DNA of 64,000 bases from Rhabditoides inermis (lineage: Eukaryota > Nematoda > Chromadorea > Rhabditida > Rhabditidae), in contig CAWZYM010000369.1 of NCBI GenBank assembly GCA_963966185.1, positions 1,473,501 to 1,537,500 of the forward strand, read 5' to 3'. Under the pieces are notes generated by a model. The model saw nothing but the letters and a program-made list of their open reading frames with translations, searched no databases and had not been told where the DNA came from. Made by a program: the position numbers and the translations under genes. Of the stretch, positions 19,119 to 32,914 are shown piece after piece. Position 1 is the stretch's first letter. The number at the start of each line of letters is the position of its first letter.

Positions 19119-21301
19119 TTAGTCAATGATATTTTGGTTGTTCAGTAATCCCACTTTAGCAAATGATTGCATTTTTCCAAGTTCTTTCATCATGTTTTTG
19201 TACGCATCTTTCGATTCGCTATCGGGAATCAAACTCCAAACTATATCTGCAGAATCTGCTTTCAATAGCTTATGTGTATGATTACCAGTCAGAACTTGAT
19301 ACCAAGCCCTAGGATCTGCACCACATTGAATCATCAAATACTCCACTTCTTTATACATCCGACCATTTCCGGCATCAATACTATTCATAGAACCTATTTC
19401 ATATTCTAATTGAGAAATTTTTTTCTGAAACTCAGTCAGTCTCTCCTCCACATCAATTTCTCGTTCTTGCATCTGTGCGATTTTAGAGTCTACCGTGGTT
19501 CGTGAACAAGCCATATAAACGTAATCAGCAATACCAGCACATTCTTTGTCTGCCTTTGTAACAAACAATTCACAAACATCGTGTGAATATTCCGTACATA
19601 TATCGCATTGTATCACCGACCACTTATCGTTTTGAACATTGCCTACGGGAACAAAATTTTTCATTCGTTTATCGCGAACTATGCAATTCTCTGAATAACA
19701 CGCACGTTCTGCTCCCGGATCTATTAGACCATCACAGTTTGCTATCAGCATATTCAACATCAGTTGCGTAGCATCCAACTCTTGTTTACACAACTTCATT
19801 GCTTTCTGTTGCAATATCAATTCATGCTTTAGTTTTTTCAACTCTTTTTTTTCTGTCCGCTTTCATTTGAAGTTCATCATCACTCACTTGAATTCCCGCT
19901 TCTGCCAAATCAAATTTGATTGCCGCACTAAACAGTGCATCTAGAATAATGTTGCACAATCCCATCAGAATATGAAGAGAACTAGGTATGATGTTTTCAG
20001 GGGGAATATCGAATAACGGCGGAAAAACCATATTATTCGCTTTGAGGCGACCATCGGATTGCATGTCAGCGAGTGTTCGGTTTACCCTTTCTTTCCCGTT
20101 GGGCAACAACAGGCCAGAAACTGTCTTCATTTTGTCTACACAGAACAAACACGGCTTAGCACACGTAGGTCATTGATGACCATAAACTGCGCACAAGAAC
20201 ATCATATCCCCTGTTATAAACGTTCTCATCAATTATATCTATATCGCTTAATTCATTAACGAGTGTTGCAATATGTGCGTACGCCTCACGTAAGGTTGCA
20301 GCGGTCTCTTCTCCTTCAAACCATGCAATTGGCAATAAATTGCGAACAGAATTAACATCTTCCTTTTTGTTACCTATCATCAAAGCAAGTTTGCATTTCG
20401 ATTTTACTCCCCCTTTATCACCCACTAGGCAAACTTGTAACTCATTGTTAAAGTCTTTCAAATTCAGTTGATCGCTATCGTACAGGCGCTGTACACGATC
20501 TATTAGTGGCCTCTTAATGTTTCTCAATGCCAGTACATTTCGCATTTGACCACCTACGTTTATTTGACTAACATCAACATTCGAATCTTCTGAATTATAT
20601 TCCTTAGCAAATTTCTTCACGGCATTCGTCCCGTGCAAAACATTAGCATTATTTTTCACTAAGATAGTTTTCATCACTTCAAATTGTTTCCATGACATGT
20701 TGGTCATCTTCTTTAAAACATATGTATCCCGAACACTCAATTTAGAAAATTGCTCGACAAGAGAATTATCAAACTTGTATGACAAATACTCATCTATCAG
20801 TAATCGCTTTTCATTTTTCTCATCGAACAGCTCAGGATCAGCTTTTCCGGTCAAATTGTTTAATAATTCATCCATCTGTTGCATTCTAACTTTCTTTGAC
20901 TTACTACATTTGAGTTCAGAAAACAACTTACTCAGCGGTTCCACTTTCTTCTCTTTCACGAGATCATCATATCTTTTTTGCAAATCAATCAATTGCTGAT
21001 CACAATCAGTAAACCTCATACCAAGCTTATAAAATTCCCGTCTACCCCTCTCCACTTCCAAAGTTAGTTGATCTATTCTCTGTCTCAACAAAGCACACAT
21101 GTTTTCAGAATCGCAAACGTCGTTACTCAACAACTCTAACTCATCATTATGATGTTTTTCGCGGTCAGAGATAATAGATTTATATCTCTCACTGTGCTCG
21201 CGCATTAACTGGTACGCGCCTCTCCTCTCCCTATCCAATTCTTCAAGAATCCTCATGTTCTCCATGTCCTTCTCTCGGATTCTTGCCATATGCTCGATCA
21301 T
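19119..21301 (-). pseudogene. GDKGG-family protein, main part, frameshifted and split by the LINE
   Basis: Function unknown. Three minus-strand frames follow one another: 21,301-20,156, 20,148-19,822 and 19,841-19,119. The N-terminus is a long coiled coil. Then come LVGDKGGVKSKCKLALMIGN and a Cys cluster (CAKPCLFCVDK) that spans the first frame break near 20,160. The second break is in an A8 run near 19,850. The third frame has a zinc-finger-like Cys/His series (CDICTEYSHDVCELF) and CGADPRAWYQVLTGNHTHKL. The frame then stops at the LINE (19,118) and resumes at 15,353. The GDKGG, C..C and TGNH pattern recalls long transposon-associated proteins of animals; I cannot name the family. The breaks may be real decay or homopolymer errors. 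Confidence 0.65.
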
Positions 21302-21463
21302 CACACCATTTCCACCCCGTGCTTGTGGGCGAACGCGGGCGCAATCGTCCGAAATTGACTAGGAAAACGATTCCTTCCTTTCAGACTTCCTTTTACGTTT
21401 CAATTTTTCGCTGCCACTCAGATTGAGTCTTCTCTTAGCAGAACTGAAAACGGAACAAAATGT

Positions 21464-22612
21464 TCAGTAGGGGTATCCAAGCGAAATACTGTATCGGCAC
21501 GGCCACCCTTTTTTCCTATCGCTGCGAACAATTGCAACTTCTCGCACAAGTGGGTCGCGCTTCACACGGTGCACATTGTAACCCCCGCGCGGAACAAAGT
21601 GTTTTTCAATAGAAACTTGTTTCAATATCTCGGCGATATCGTCAGGGTTCGACGCGGCGGGTACCGCAGCCATTCCCAGTCGCTTATTGTTGCGATTCTC
21701 GGCGCGCTTCGCAGCCTCAACATGGGGAACAATTCGATCATGGGCGCGATGCGCAGCCTTGTCGCGCCTACGGCAGCGGTTATGGGCGCGATTCGCAGCC
21801 TCGTCAAACTCGACATTGCGAGCATGATACGCAGCCTCACATTCCATATTAGGGGCAGACTCATAACCACATTTCATATCACAATCACTATCCCCCTCAA
21901 CACAGTTATCACTCAAGTAAGAAAAATCAAGAGCGAAAACACTCACCTTCGCCTTTCCCTTGACGATTCCACCGCGTCCATCCGCCGTCTGCCACTCGTC
22001 CGCCTTGTCCTCGCTCTCCCCACTCGCCTCGCGCTTCTTCTCCTCCTTCCCTGAACTCACATAATCAATAATTTCAATCATATATGAATGACACATTAAT
22101 TTGAATACTTTAAATCGAATCACCAACCTCTCCTAATCGTCCAGACGTTGAACAAAAGAGCGAGAGCCGGAACCCACTTGTCTAAAACGAAAAATTATAA
22201 AGATGATAGATACGAGACAACGACACTCACTCTTGACGACCGGCAACTCCTTCTTGTGCTTCTTTTTCTCTTCCTCGCTCACCGCCCTCTCGCCCGCTCG
22301 CTTGACACCTGCAATAAAAAAGTGAAATAGTAAGCGATTATTAAAATGTATCCCACCTTCGGGCGACACTCCTGCTCCTCTCGCTCCTCCATGCGCTCTT
22401 CCTCCTCCGTGACCACCGGTCAACTGTCCTTCACGTCCTCTGTACGCCGGCACACGACCTATTAAATACATACATACGTAAACTCGTGATTAAAGAAAAA
22501 GCTAACCTCCACGAACGCCGTCAGCCACCGGAGCACCCTCCCGGCGAGCCGCCCTCGCAGCCGCAGAGGCTTTTGTGGCTTTTTCATCAGCAGCAGCCTT
22601 TTTTGCTTTCAT
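21464..22612 (-). CDS. Basic repeat-containing protein, five exons (copy 2)
   Basis: Identical in exon structure and sequence to 388-1536, with exons at 22,507-22,612, 22,357-22,458, 22,231-22,308, 22,128-22,181 and 21,464-22,050. The terminator codon and the EAA.RAH repeats are unchanged. It lies 160 bases upstream of the GDKGG gene start at 21,301 on the same strand. Confidence 0.55.
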
Positions 22613-23147
22613 TTAATAGCTGAAAACATACGGTGACAAAATGATCAATCCATTTACTGCGCGCAAAATATAAACACGAACACAAGTTAAAACATAATGT
22701 TTTGTGCGAGCGAACGAGGAAGCGCAAGAATATGCGAGTATATTAGGGTGAAAGAGGAGGGTCAATAACATAGAAGTAAACTGGTCTCCACCCCGCCAAA
22801 ACAAATTTGTATGCTCCGCAGGCGAACCATTCCATATCCACTGTAAGAAACGAATGCACGGAGAACCGCGCAAACCGTTCGGGCGCCATGCTCGCTGTGA
22901 CGCGCGCGTGGTGTCGAAAAACAGCTGATTTGAGGGTAGCTCGAATTTGTGTTTGTTTGCCGAGTTATATTACTATTATACATTTTGTTTTGTTTTATTT
23001 TGTTTCCCAATGTGATATATATTGGTTTTTTTTTCGATAATGTAACATACTGCTGTTTAGATTATATATTATATTCATGAAAAGGCCGATATTTGAAATA
23101 ATTTCGTCAACATCTATGTATGGATATCTGCATCCAATGATAAGTTT

Positions 23148-25802
23148 ATGGCTTTGTTTATAGTTTGTTACACTATGGTTTCATCGAGTTTTGAAAGACA
23201 TTTCAGAATGCGTTTTGACGCATGTGCGGCAAAGAAACGCGCAGACGAAGAAATTGCGGCTGCACATGCTGCGCGTGATGCCCGAGTGGCTGCCCGAACT
23301 GCAACTGCAACCGCACCATGGCCAATGGTAATGGAACACTGCCTTTATCGCCTAATTTCGTTCGTACAGCCTGTCCGACGTCGCAGTCTGCTACACAATG
23401 AACCATCACACACACTGGACCACTCCTACAGCAAGAAGCCCAAGGAGGAGACACCAGGTGAGTGAGTGATTCCAAGTAAGTTCCACTTACTCAACATTCA
23501 GTTGTTTCTCCCCTCACTCCACCGCTCACTCCGACCACTCCCCCGTCTCTCACTACATCCAACTCTAACGCTCCTCGCCGTCCTGGTCGCACGCCGGTGT
23601 ACTTGCTGCCCAAGCAAATCACGCACACAGTCTTGAGCCGCGGTGAGTGATAACTGTTTTAGATTTCAATTAATTATATGCTTCAGCATGCACGACACCT
23701 GGTCTGCGACACGGCCGCGAGCCTGTCTCTTCCGTTCTCCAAGAGTGCGAGCAGTCGACATCCTTCCTCACACGCCCGCTCACCTTCCCTCTCCCCCCAA
23801 CCCGCTTCGTTGACTCGGAGAGTGTTGTAGTTGAGAAGCAGAAGAACAAGGTAACCCGTTTGTTTTCATTTTATCAAATTTTGGAACCAATGCCCGTAGT
23901 ACAGTCCTACCATGGGTGCGATGATCCCGGTTTTATAACATATGTGTTCATGGTAGTATTTTGATGAAATTGTGATCAATCAATTCCAATCGGCTGTACT
24001 ATTTGAGAGGCTACCGGGATTTCATAGGCATGCTTGAAATAGCATGGGTGGTTCCATCATAACCCGCGAGTGAGTGTTCATACTTTCTCGCGTATGAAAT
24101 CCTATTATGTTGTGCTGTGGGTGGTTTATGTTAGATGTCGGATATGATTGAATCGTGAAATAATCAATGATGCCATCGATTAATCAATCAATAACCAAAT
24201 ACTAACCAAGTCAATCTATTCATCAATCAATTATTAGAACATCGAACGGCAAATTGAATTGAATGATTTGTATTTTTTTCATTTTGCAGGGTCGTTTCGA
24301 GGAGGCGACGCTGGAACCAGTGAAGGGGAGTCGCTACTGCCGGAAGGCCGACACTCTTATCAAGCGGCAACTGGATTGGAATAGGAAGCAAGCGGAGAAG
24401 TGGGCCTCCGTCATTGTGGACTTCAAGGATCCTGTTGTGCTGACGGCGACCCAACTGGGAGTGAGTCGCCACTTGGTTCATCGCGTTGATCGAAGCGTGA
24501 ACCTGATGGACCGGTGGATGAAGCCGATGCCTCCTTGTCTACCTAAGAAAAAGAAGCCCACGAAGAGAGAAGAGGAGAAAGCAGCGCTGGCCCGCTTGGA
24601 AGGATGGATCATGGAGGTGATCAGGCTGAAAATCCAAAATCGGTACCGGGACGAGAAGAAGGTGGTGTTGAGTGAGCTGAACGAAGAGATGAAGAAAGAG
24701 TTCCCCGAAGACTACGACATCTCTGTGGGCACTCTGCGTCGAGCGTTGCGTGCCATGGGCTTCCGATACAAGCGACTCAACGACCACGTCGTATTGTGTG
24801 AGCGAGCCGACCTCGTCTCCTGGCGTGGTAGATACGTGATGGCAATGAGGAGGCTGAGGGAGGAGAACGCGTTCATCGTCTGGTTGGACGAAACGTGGCT
24901 GTGGGAAGGGATGAGTCACACCATGGAGTGGCACGATGTTGTTATGTTCCGGAACCGCAAACTCGCCAAGGAGACTGGCTTCAAGTACCACCCGAAGGCG
25001 TCGACGAACCGCGGCAAGAGAGCTATTGTTTTGGGAGCGGTTTGTGAGCAGGGGATTGTGCCGAACACGTTCAAGGTGATCGATGGAGGGGAGGTGGACG
25101 ATGGTGACTATCATCGGGTGTGTGATAGTGACCTCTTCGAGGGATGGGTGCAGGGAGTGTTCATGGAGGCGCAGAAGCTGGCAGGTGGGAGGAAGGTTGT
25201 CCTGGTGATGGACAACGCCTCCTACCATTCGAGAGTGGCCGAGCGACTTCCGACCAGCCAGTGGAAGAAGCAGGAGCTCCTGGACTTCTGCGAGGACAAG
25301 AACATCGCCCTGCCCACCGACGTGAAGCTGGTCAAGAAGGTGATCAAGTCCAAGATTGATCTGTGGATTGCGCAGAATGGAGGGAGGAAGTGCGCGCAGC
25401 AGTACGTGGTCGACCAGGCGATCGCGGCAATGGGAGGGGAGGTGGTCCGCCAGCCTCTGCCAATACAATCCCATCGAGATGGTTTGGTCGGCCATGAATG
25501 GAGCAGTCAGGAAGCAGGCCAACTCGAAGATGAAGCTGGCACAGATCGGCGACCTTGCTCGCAATGTTGCCGCCTCCTTCGATGCCTCGAAGATCAGCAA
25601 GTACATCGCCCATGTGGAGGACGTGGAGAACGAGACCTGGGTGGAAGACGGCATGCAGCGCATCTTCGAGATTCGCGTCGAGGACTTTATCGGCCCGACA
25701 CTGAGCGACCTGGAGGATGACGACTCTGACTTTGGAGGCTGGGGCAGCGAGGAGGATCACGTCGACGACACCGACGCAGACGAGGAGGAGGAGGAGGAGT
25801 AG
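23148..25802 (+). pseudogene. DDE transposase of the IS630/Tc1/mariner group, frameshifted (copy 2)
   Basis: Identical to 2072-4726, with predicted exons at 23,148-23,457, 23,502-23,642, 23,687-23,850 and 24,290-25,802. It carries the same frame break, near 25,461, before CQYNPIEMVW, so the damage predates the block duplication. Catalytic Asp residues are in IVWLDETWLW and VVLVMDNASYHS. Confidence 0.8.
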
Positions 25803-26059
25803 GAGTGTGGAGGATTCGTTTTGTTTGTTTAGTCTATTTTGTTCTTGTGATTGTTTCCTTTTCGCGACATTGTTTCGCAGTTGTTTCGGGACTTATCATT
25901 CCCAATATTTATTGATTGTGATTGTGAATAAACCCATATTGATTTGCAGGTGGGGTTGAGAAACATCGGGCAATTGTCGACAGAAAGGAGAGGGGATGGT
26001 GAAAAACACACAACACAATGACGTCCGACTCACGCACTAATCGATTTCAGGCATAGCTT

Positions 26060-26412
26060 GTGTGGACTCTCATTCAATGCAACCAGTGCCCGCATGGCGC
26101 AGGCGGTAGAGCGCGCGTCTGGCAATCGAAAGCTCGCGGGTTCAATCCTCAGTGCCCAATTTTGTGTATTCGTCGATTAGTCGATATGTTCGAAGTCATG
26201 TGCGCACTTTCATTCAATGCAACCAGTGCCCGTGTGGCGCAGGCGGTAAAGCGCGCGCCTTGCAAACAAGAGGTCACGGGTTCGGTTCCCTCTACCTCGT
26301 TTTTCGTGACTAAGTACGCTGCCTTGGCGCACTGCCAATTGTCGGGTCCAGCGTACCGTAACCCTTAGGCACCGCCCATTCCTGGCCGATTGGAGACGAC
26401 TTTACGCTCACA
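26060..26412 (+). repeat. tRNA-derived SINE with two tandem heads (copy 2)
   Basis: Same sequence as 4984-5336, including both A/B-box heads and the conserved CCGCCCATTCCTGGCCGATT body. It is part of block 2. Confidence 0.7.
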
Positions 26413-27190
26413 AAACATCAGAAAAGATTATACAAAACTTTTGACAGCTCATCTAATCATGCGCGCGCAACGAAAATTGTCGTAATAATCGATGTTTTGA
26501 GTCAACGAAGATGCGCAAGAATATGCGAGTATAATAGGGTGAAAGAGGAGGTTCAAATACATAGAAATACGCTCACAAAACTTTTTACAACGTGTTAAAA
26601 ATGAATCACATTTTCGAAATTTTACCGAAAACTGATGTTTAGCAGTAATAATCAAGTAATATGGAAAATGAGTATCACACAATGAAAGAGCATATTCGAT
26701 TTCATAAACATACGCTCAAATAATAACAAATTGTTTCCTGAAAACACCATAACAATAAATAAACACAAATATCAAACTAGCCGAAAATCAAAATTCCCGT
26801 TTAAAAAGCGCGCCTTCGCAGAGAAAGCCCCGCCTTTTTTTCGCAGCTCCGCCCACTTCCACAGATGAACGGCGGGTAACTGGCCTCGCCTATTGTCACT
26901 ACCCCATCCCTCATGGTTTGTTGATTTTGCGAATATTGTTGTTGCGAATATTGCCCTTTCACAAAATTGTTTCGTATTCTGACTGTTCTAGTTCATGTGT
27001 GGAACAACCAGACGTTCTGGACGCGGTAGCACGACGGCGGATCGACTCACCTCGGCGAGCAGATTCCGGAAGACGGTTAGTGTTTTGTGTTTCCATTTTC
27101 CATCTCAAAGAGTTGTACAATATATTAATTTATCACATCAATTGGCGTCACATGCGCGTAGTTCATATGATAAGGGTGTGGTGAAGGGTC

Positions 27191-30100
27191 TCAGTCCGTG
27201 TCAGTGTCACTGCCACTGGTGTCGCTGGTAGTGCCCCCGTCCGTGTCGCTATCCCTTTCTTGGTTTTCGCCGAGGGTCCCATCGGGCTTGTAGTAGTCGT
27301 AGATGCGATCGCGGTAGGCCTAAAAACTCGGCTCAATCTTACTGCTGTAATCGCTCCCTCTCTCTCTCTCACCTGTGCCAGGTTGCCGAACGCCTCAGAT
27401 TCCACTACCTCCGTGAGCATGAGGTGCCAGAAGTCCGACACTGACGTTAGGGACCCCAACAAACATTTGTGCGCTCCGGGCGAAATCCCGTCATCGTTAT
27501 CAACTTATCAATACTGGACAAACTTTGCAATCTAATTAGTCTAGAAAGTTCCGGACGAATATTCTGATTGCAACCATACTAAATTCAAAGCATAGTATTC
27601 GCGGTATTAATATGAAATATCGATTAATCTACATTATGACGTCATTATTTCCGTTGATTGGGGCACCCTCTCTGTCGCATTGCCCCATTGAAAGCGCGCG
27701 CTCCGATGCGCGCGCTTGGCGAGGAATGGCGACGCGTGAATCGAGTAAGCATACAACATCTATATATCTTTCGAAACTACAGACCTGATGTAATATTATC
27801 ATGATTAAATGATAACGAAATTTCGAAATCTCAAATTTCATTTGGGGTCCCTACACTGACGTGTCTATAAGCGAGTGGGGTTAGTATAGCACACAGTTTG
27901 CGGGGGACGTACGGCTGTGGTCGTCGTCATTCTGCGACCCTTCCAGCACCAGCCCGCCCACATGCCGCGCAATGAACTGAAACTCGTCGCCGTTGACTGC
28001 GGATACGGCGCCACCCTAGGCGGCACGTTATCAAAGTGTCCTATTCCACACGCCCACTTGAGTGCTGCGAATGTGCCGCCACTTAGTTTGCGATAGTATG
28101 CACGTCTTATTGTACATGAAGGCGACCATGCGCTCCGCCATCGCTGTAAGAGAAAATAAGAAGGTTTAGTGGATACATCACGAGAGATAGAGGAGGGGGG
28201 GGGGGGGGGGGTGAAGAGACGAGAGAGGCTAAGTAAGACCAGTTGAAGTCAGACACCAACCAGCGTCGTCGGCGTCGAATGTTCCGTCGGCGAGGCGATT
28301 CCTCCCATACTTGACGCGCAGCGCCTCACCCCCGTTGAGTAGTCGGGTTACCACGCAGGCAAAGCTCAACGTGGGATATACCCGCTTCCCGTCGGCTCCT
28401 ACATTGGAAATCAACTCTCTCTCTCTCTCATCTCTCTTTCTCTCATCTCTCTCTCTCTCTCTCCCTTTCTCTCTCTTTCTCTGTCCCCACCTCTCCGCTC
28501 TGTCTCGATATCGGCTGCGGCCGAGACACATGTCACGAAGTGTTGGTATACGGTGCACGGCTGGCGCTGGACGCATAATTATAGACGTATTGTTACATCA
28601 ACTGGTAGTCTATGTACCTGAGTAGTAGTCCATTGAGGAAGTGGGCGGTTCGCGGATATCACACTACAATCAATGGCTTTCGTCTATGCCATTCACACTT
28701 CCGTACCTAGCATAGAACGTGCCAGGTTGATTAGCGTCAGCCGCTGGCGCTTTCTCAGTCAGCCGGTCGCAGTGTTCCTATGCATATTATTATTAGTAGT
28801 ATATATCAATATGCAGGCACAACCTTTTGGCTGGCCAGATTTCTCATTTCGGAGACTCTGGCGGTCAGCGCGGATGGATTTCGTACTTGGGCACTGTCCA
28901 CTTCCTCCGAGTAGCCCTCTTCAGCCAGCGTCTTCTCCCAATACTAGATTTTAATGAGTAGATCATATAATTTCTTGCCACTCAAGCTATTAAGTTGCGC
29001 CACGTTTTAATCAAATTATTTCAACGTTTAAGAGCGTCCCTCCCACTCACCTCAAAGTCATAACGGCTCCACTGAGCGCCGATTCCATAGTAGCCCCAGT
29101 AGGTGAATGGAGACGGGAGACGAGCAAAGTCGGGCGCCACCGCACGCTTGCCTTGAAGATACTCGCGCACGGTGCGCAGACCTCTCGAGTTGCCGAATAC
29201 GTAGTATAGGGTCTAAACATGCTGAAAGATGAGCTGCTATATGTGCACGAAGCACGACACCTGCATCAATGCGAGAAGTATGTGACGCTGGTCGGCGATG
29301 GTTTCCGCTTCTGGTTCGGATCTGGAATGCATAGAGCGGTGACGGGGCCCATAGATGGGATGTTATTCACTCGTCCGTTGACGCGTCGCCTGCTGCTGTC
29401 GCCGCCGCCAGCCGAGGGGCGAACCTTACCGCGGTGTGCTTCAGAATCCGCTCCATGTCCGCTCGATCCTATTCGTACGGAACACAGTTAGAAAGTACTC
29501 AATAAAGGTTGCTTTCATTGACTGTTTCATCGATCACTGGTTTGTTCTAGGATGGATAATTCCGTTTTCAAGGGGTTGTTGAGAGCAGAAACATCAACCC
29601 ATAGAAAATTTATGATATTCATACAGAGACTTAATGTTGTTGTTGTTTTCAAATGTGTAGTTTTCTCACCTTGTACTTTTTCGTGAGCTTCGGTAGCGGC
29701 CGTGTCTTGGCCGACGGCCTCCCTGCCTTCTCTTCGATGGCTCTACATGTTTCATTATGGATTATAAATCAGGTGAGTCAGCGTTTTATTGTCTGTACTG
29801 TTATATTTTTCACGCGAGACTGCCACAAAAGAACATTGTGTATTTGTCCTAATACTGAATTAGGAATCATGCAATATATTTCGCGCGCGAAACTTCGAAT
29901 TTGAATCTAATCGCGTGCTTTCGATGTCTATCGGTTTCTAGCCGCCTTGCACTATCTTCACTCTTGCGCTCTCTCATGTCTCATGGAGGTAACTGATTTG
30001 CCCACCCACTATAAGCAATTATGTTGCATTTAAGGCACAGTGGCGACTTATTTCTGCCACAACCTGCCACAACTCCTCATTTTCACACGAGCAAAACATT

Positions 30101-30810
30101 TGGCAGTTACCGGAATCGAACCCGCGAAGCTCGGCGGCCACAATGCAGCGCTCATGCACTGAGTCATGAATCACATGAAAGGGCGTCGTTCATTTGCGCT
30201 TATGTCTCCGGGCCCAATTTTTGTGGGACCACTTTTTGAATTTAAATTTTTGTCTGCATTCTTGGCAGTGGCAATTTCGAATGTAACGCAGAATCGTGGT
30301 GCTTTCGCAAAATTTGCAAATGTGTCAGGTTCATATGATTTTTAATAATACTCCGATTCAAAAACAAGTTGCCACTGTTCCTTTAAGTAAATTAATTGTA
30401 ACTGTGATCTTGTGAAGGCCGTAGCTTCATGCATTTTTTTGTTCGAGGATGACCGACACAGTCTCGGAACGAGACGCGAGAGTCATCCGAACTCATTGTA
30501 AACGTAATCAAAAAAGGTTCTAGTTAAACTCACTCCAATAGCCGTCGACACTACTTTCTTATTCACACTTGCTTCATACTTTGGATATCCAAACATATCG
30601 ATGAATCCATAGTCGCGTTTGATGGGAGCAGCCGCCGGCATAGGACACAAATCGAAGGCTGAATCGGGGCATAAAGAGTAAGAATGAAGCAAATTGCACT
30701 CACGAATGTCGTGAATCTTGTATTTCTGAGCAATGGCAGCGGGAGAGGGACCCTGACTCGATCCATCATTTCCGCCAACGAATGACAGCAAAATGAACAG
30801 GAGAGGAACG
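27191..30810 (-). CDS. Unknown multi-exon gene with hydrophobic leader and acidic tail (complete copy in block 2)
   Basis: Same exon series as 6115-9730, with the leader VPLLFILLSFVGG at 30,810 downward and the Asp/Ser/Thr-rich tail ending in TGA at 27,191. Apart from microsatellite lengths in introns, no coding difference was noticed. Together with the block 1 copy these are the only two copies that keep the last exons. Confidence 0.5.
27448..27853. mobile_element. 406-bp MITE with 9-bp target duplication (copy 2)
   Basis: Same element and same CACTGACGT flanks as 6372-6777. It was carried along in the block duplication rather than inserted independently. Confidence 0.85.
30029..30386. mobile_element. 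Inverted-repeat element with tRNA-like segment (unit 3)
   Basis: Copy of 8949-9306 with one noticed substitution (GGGCGTCG instead of GGACGTCG). Ends and the minus-strand B-box are unchanged. Confidence 0.65.
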
Positions 30811-32301
30811 CTACAATGTTGTTGTTAGTTTCTGTAGCACATATTGAAAATGTTATCACGAGCCACCGTAAAAACTATATTAAAATGATATCGATCAAAT
30901 ATCGACCAGTTATCAATCATAAATCGATCAGATATCGACCAGTTATCAATCAAGTAATAACATTGTTTCACGCGCGGGAATGGCCTCGGCGCGTGGCTGT
31001 CCGTTTGTGGATGTCATTTCACCACACCACGTTTTTTTAACCGAAATCACGCTGCGTGAAATGAACGCGCAAAGTATCAAAATCGAGAAAATTCGAGACA
31101 AAAAGAAATCTCGAGAATTCGAGAATCATACGTTGGTTAGGAAATCTTACTTACAATCACGTAGTTTCCACTCTGGTTTTGGATGCAGGCGTATCAAAAC
31201 CACACGCGATCCTTGGCTTACGAGAACTATCACTTTCACAAATCTTGACTAAACGGCGGCTTTATAGCACATTTTGCACGTTAGATATTCGAAACCACAC
31301 TGTCAAACGGCTCCTCTAATTCCTGGCATTCGAAAATCTCAAATCAACGCGCGGCGTTGTCGTCTTGCTCTTGCATGAGTGCGCCGTTATCAGAAAATCA
31401 TTTTTAATCAACTATGTTTATTATTATCGATCGAAAATCGGTAAAAAAAAATCAGTGAGGAATCGAAGTACACGACTGACCTCAAGCACTTATTTGTGTT
31501 ACAACCTGCGGTTAGCTAGAACGTAAGCGTATGATGGATTTGGTACCTGAGGAGGCGGACCCGGCCGGGTCGAAAGGGGCCACCGCCCGCGAGTCGCATC
31601 GTCGAAAGAATGACACAAGGGAAGATTGGAAATGACGGGTGGAGAGAAATGAGGGTATGCAAATCACTCGTTGCGCGACGAATACCGCTCATGAACACGT
31701 GCGACTGATGGGCTGCACGTCAAAGTATCAAAGTACAAAACTACAAAACTATGATGACAACTCTTTCTTTTCATGAGGACGACAATGTATACGAAAGGAT
31801 AGCTTCAGTTTCAAGATGTTTTCAAGATGTTTGTTTTCAAAATTGGTCCCGTTAGGCATACTGTCACCGACCGTCACTCTGTGAATCGTCTTCCGATCCA
31901 TCCGCCACCGCCGAATGGTCTCCAAGTCTCAACAACAAACTCGTCATCCGATGTACAATACGAAATGCCGACGAGGTCGTTTTTGCAGAGTTGACGTTGG
32001 AAGCTGGATAGATGCTGAACGAGCTAAACGACGCGAAGAGGTCGGACTGCGCATCAACCGCCGAAAGAAATTCATCCGCACTCAGTACACCTTGTACGGA
32101 TTGGTAAACATGGACGGATAGCTCATGGGGTCTGTGGAGAGCCATGTCAATCTCAGAGGGCTCATAAACAACACCATCACGCGTGAGGAGAAGAGACGTT
32201 CAAAGCCGATGCTACAGGCAACGAATACAGAAATACGAAGGCATTAACAGCGAGAAGATGAGGAGACTAATAGCATGAGGAGACTAATAAAAAGGGAATT
32301 A

Positions 32302-32760
32302 TCTTTCTAAAAGTACTAGCATAAAAAGAAGTGTTTGTGTTATCCTAATGCAACAAAAGCGTGAGCATTTAAAGTTTGAATACGTGCATTTAATTGAACG
32401 AATTCGAATTACGATTACTAATACTAACACAAACTTGCTCTCTGAAATGATTTTATAATGGTTTTAACTATATAATTATTAATAAATTCTTAAGCGTATG
32501 AAGTCATGGATGTGGCGTAGTCCGTGTATTAAAGAACAGACACTATGAAATTAGAAATCACATGTTCATTACAATAAGAACCATCGAAAACGCAACTGCT
32601 TTGGTTTGATCGTTTTCAGAGAGCAAGTTTGTGTTAGTATTAGTAATCGTAATTCGAATTCGTTCAATTAAATGCACGTATTCAAACTTTAAATGCATGC
32701 GCTTTTGTTGCATTAGGATAACACAAACACTTCTTTTTTATGCTAGTACTTTTAGAAAGA
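32302..32760. mobile_element. Palindromic MITE, TA target (unit 3)
   Basis: Copy of 11,222-11,681, one base shorter in a T run. The arms remain near-perfect reverse complements, and TA flanks both ends. Confidence 0.85.
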
Positions 32761-32914
32761 TAATGAATGCACTTTTGTTCCATTTCATGGAATTTTTTTA
32801 AATGAAAAACTTGAACAACTGTGATGTGAATGTTTCGTCCTTGTTAATGTTACGTTCGTATGAATGGTTTGACATACAATGAGTAAGTAAGACCAGTTGA
32901 AGTCAGACACCAAC

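Larger units (their letters stand above)
28232..32885. repeat. Tandem unit 3 (type A)
   Basis: It corresponds to unit 1 and shares its diagnostic variants (CCTCACCCCCG, CAACGTGGG, AGAACGTGCC, GTTGTTTTCAAATG). It is preceded by the last exons of the acidic-tail gene. Confidence 0.95.
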
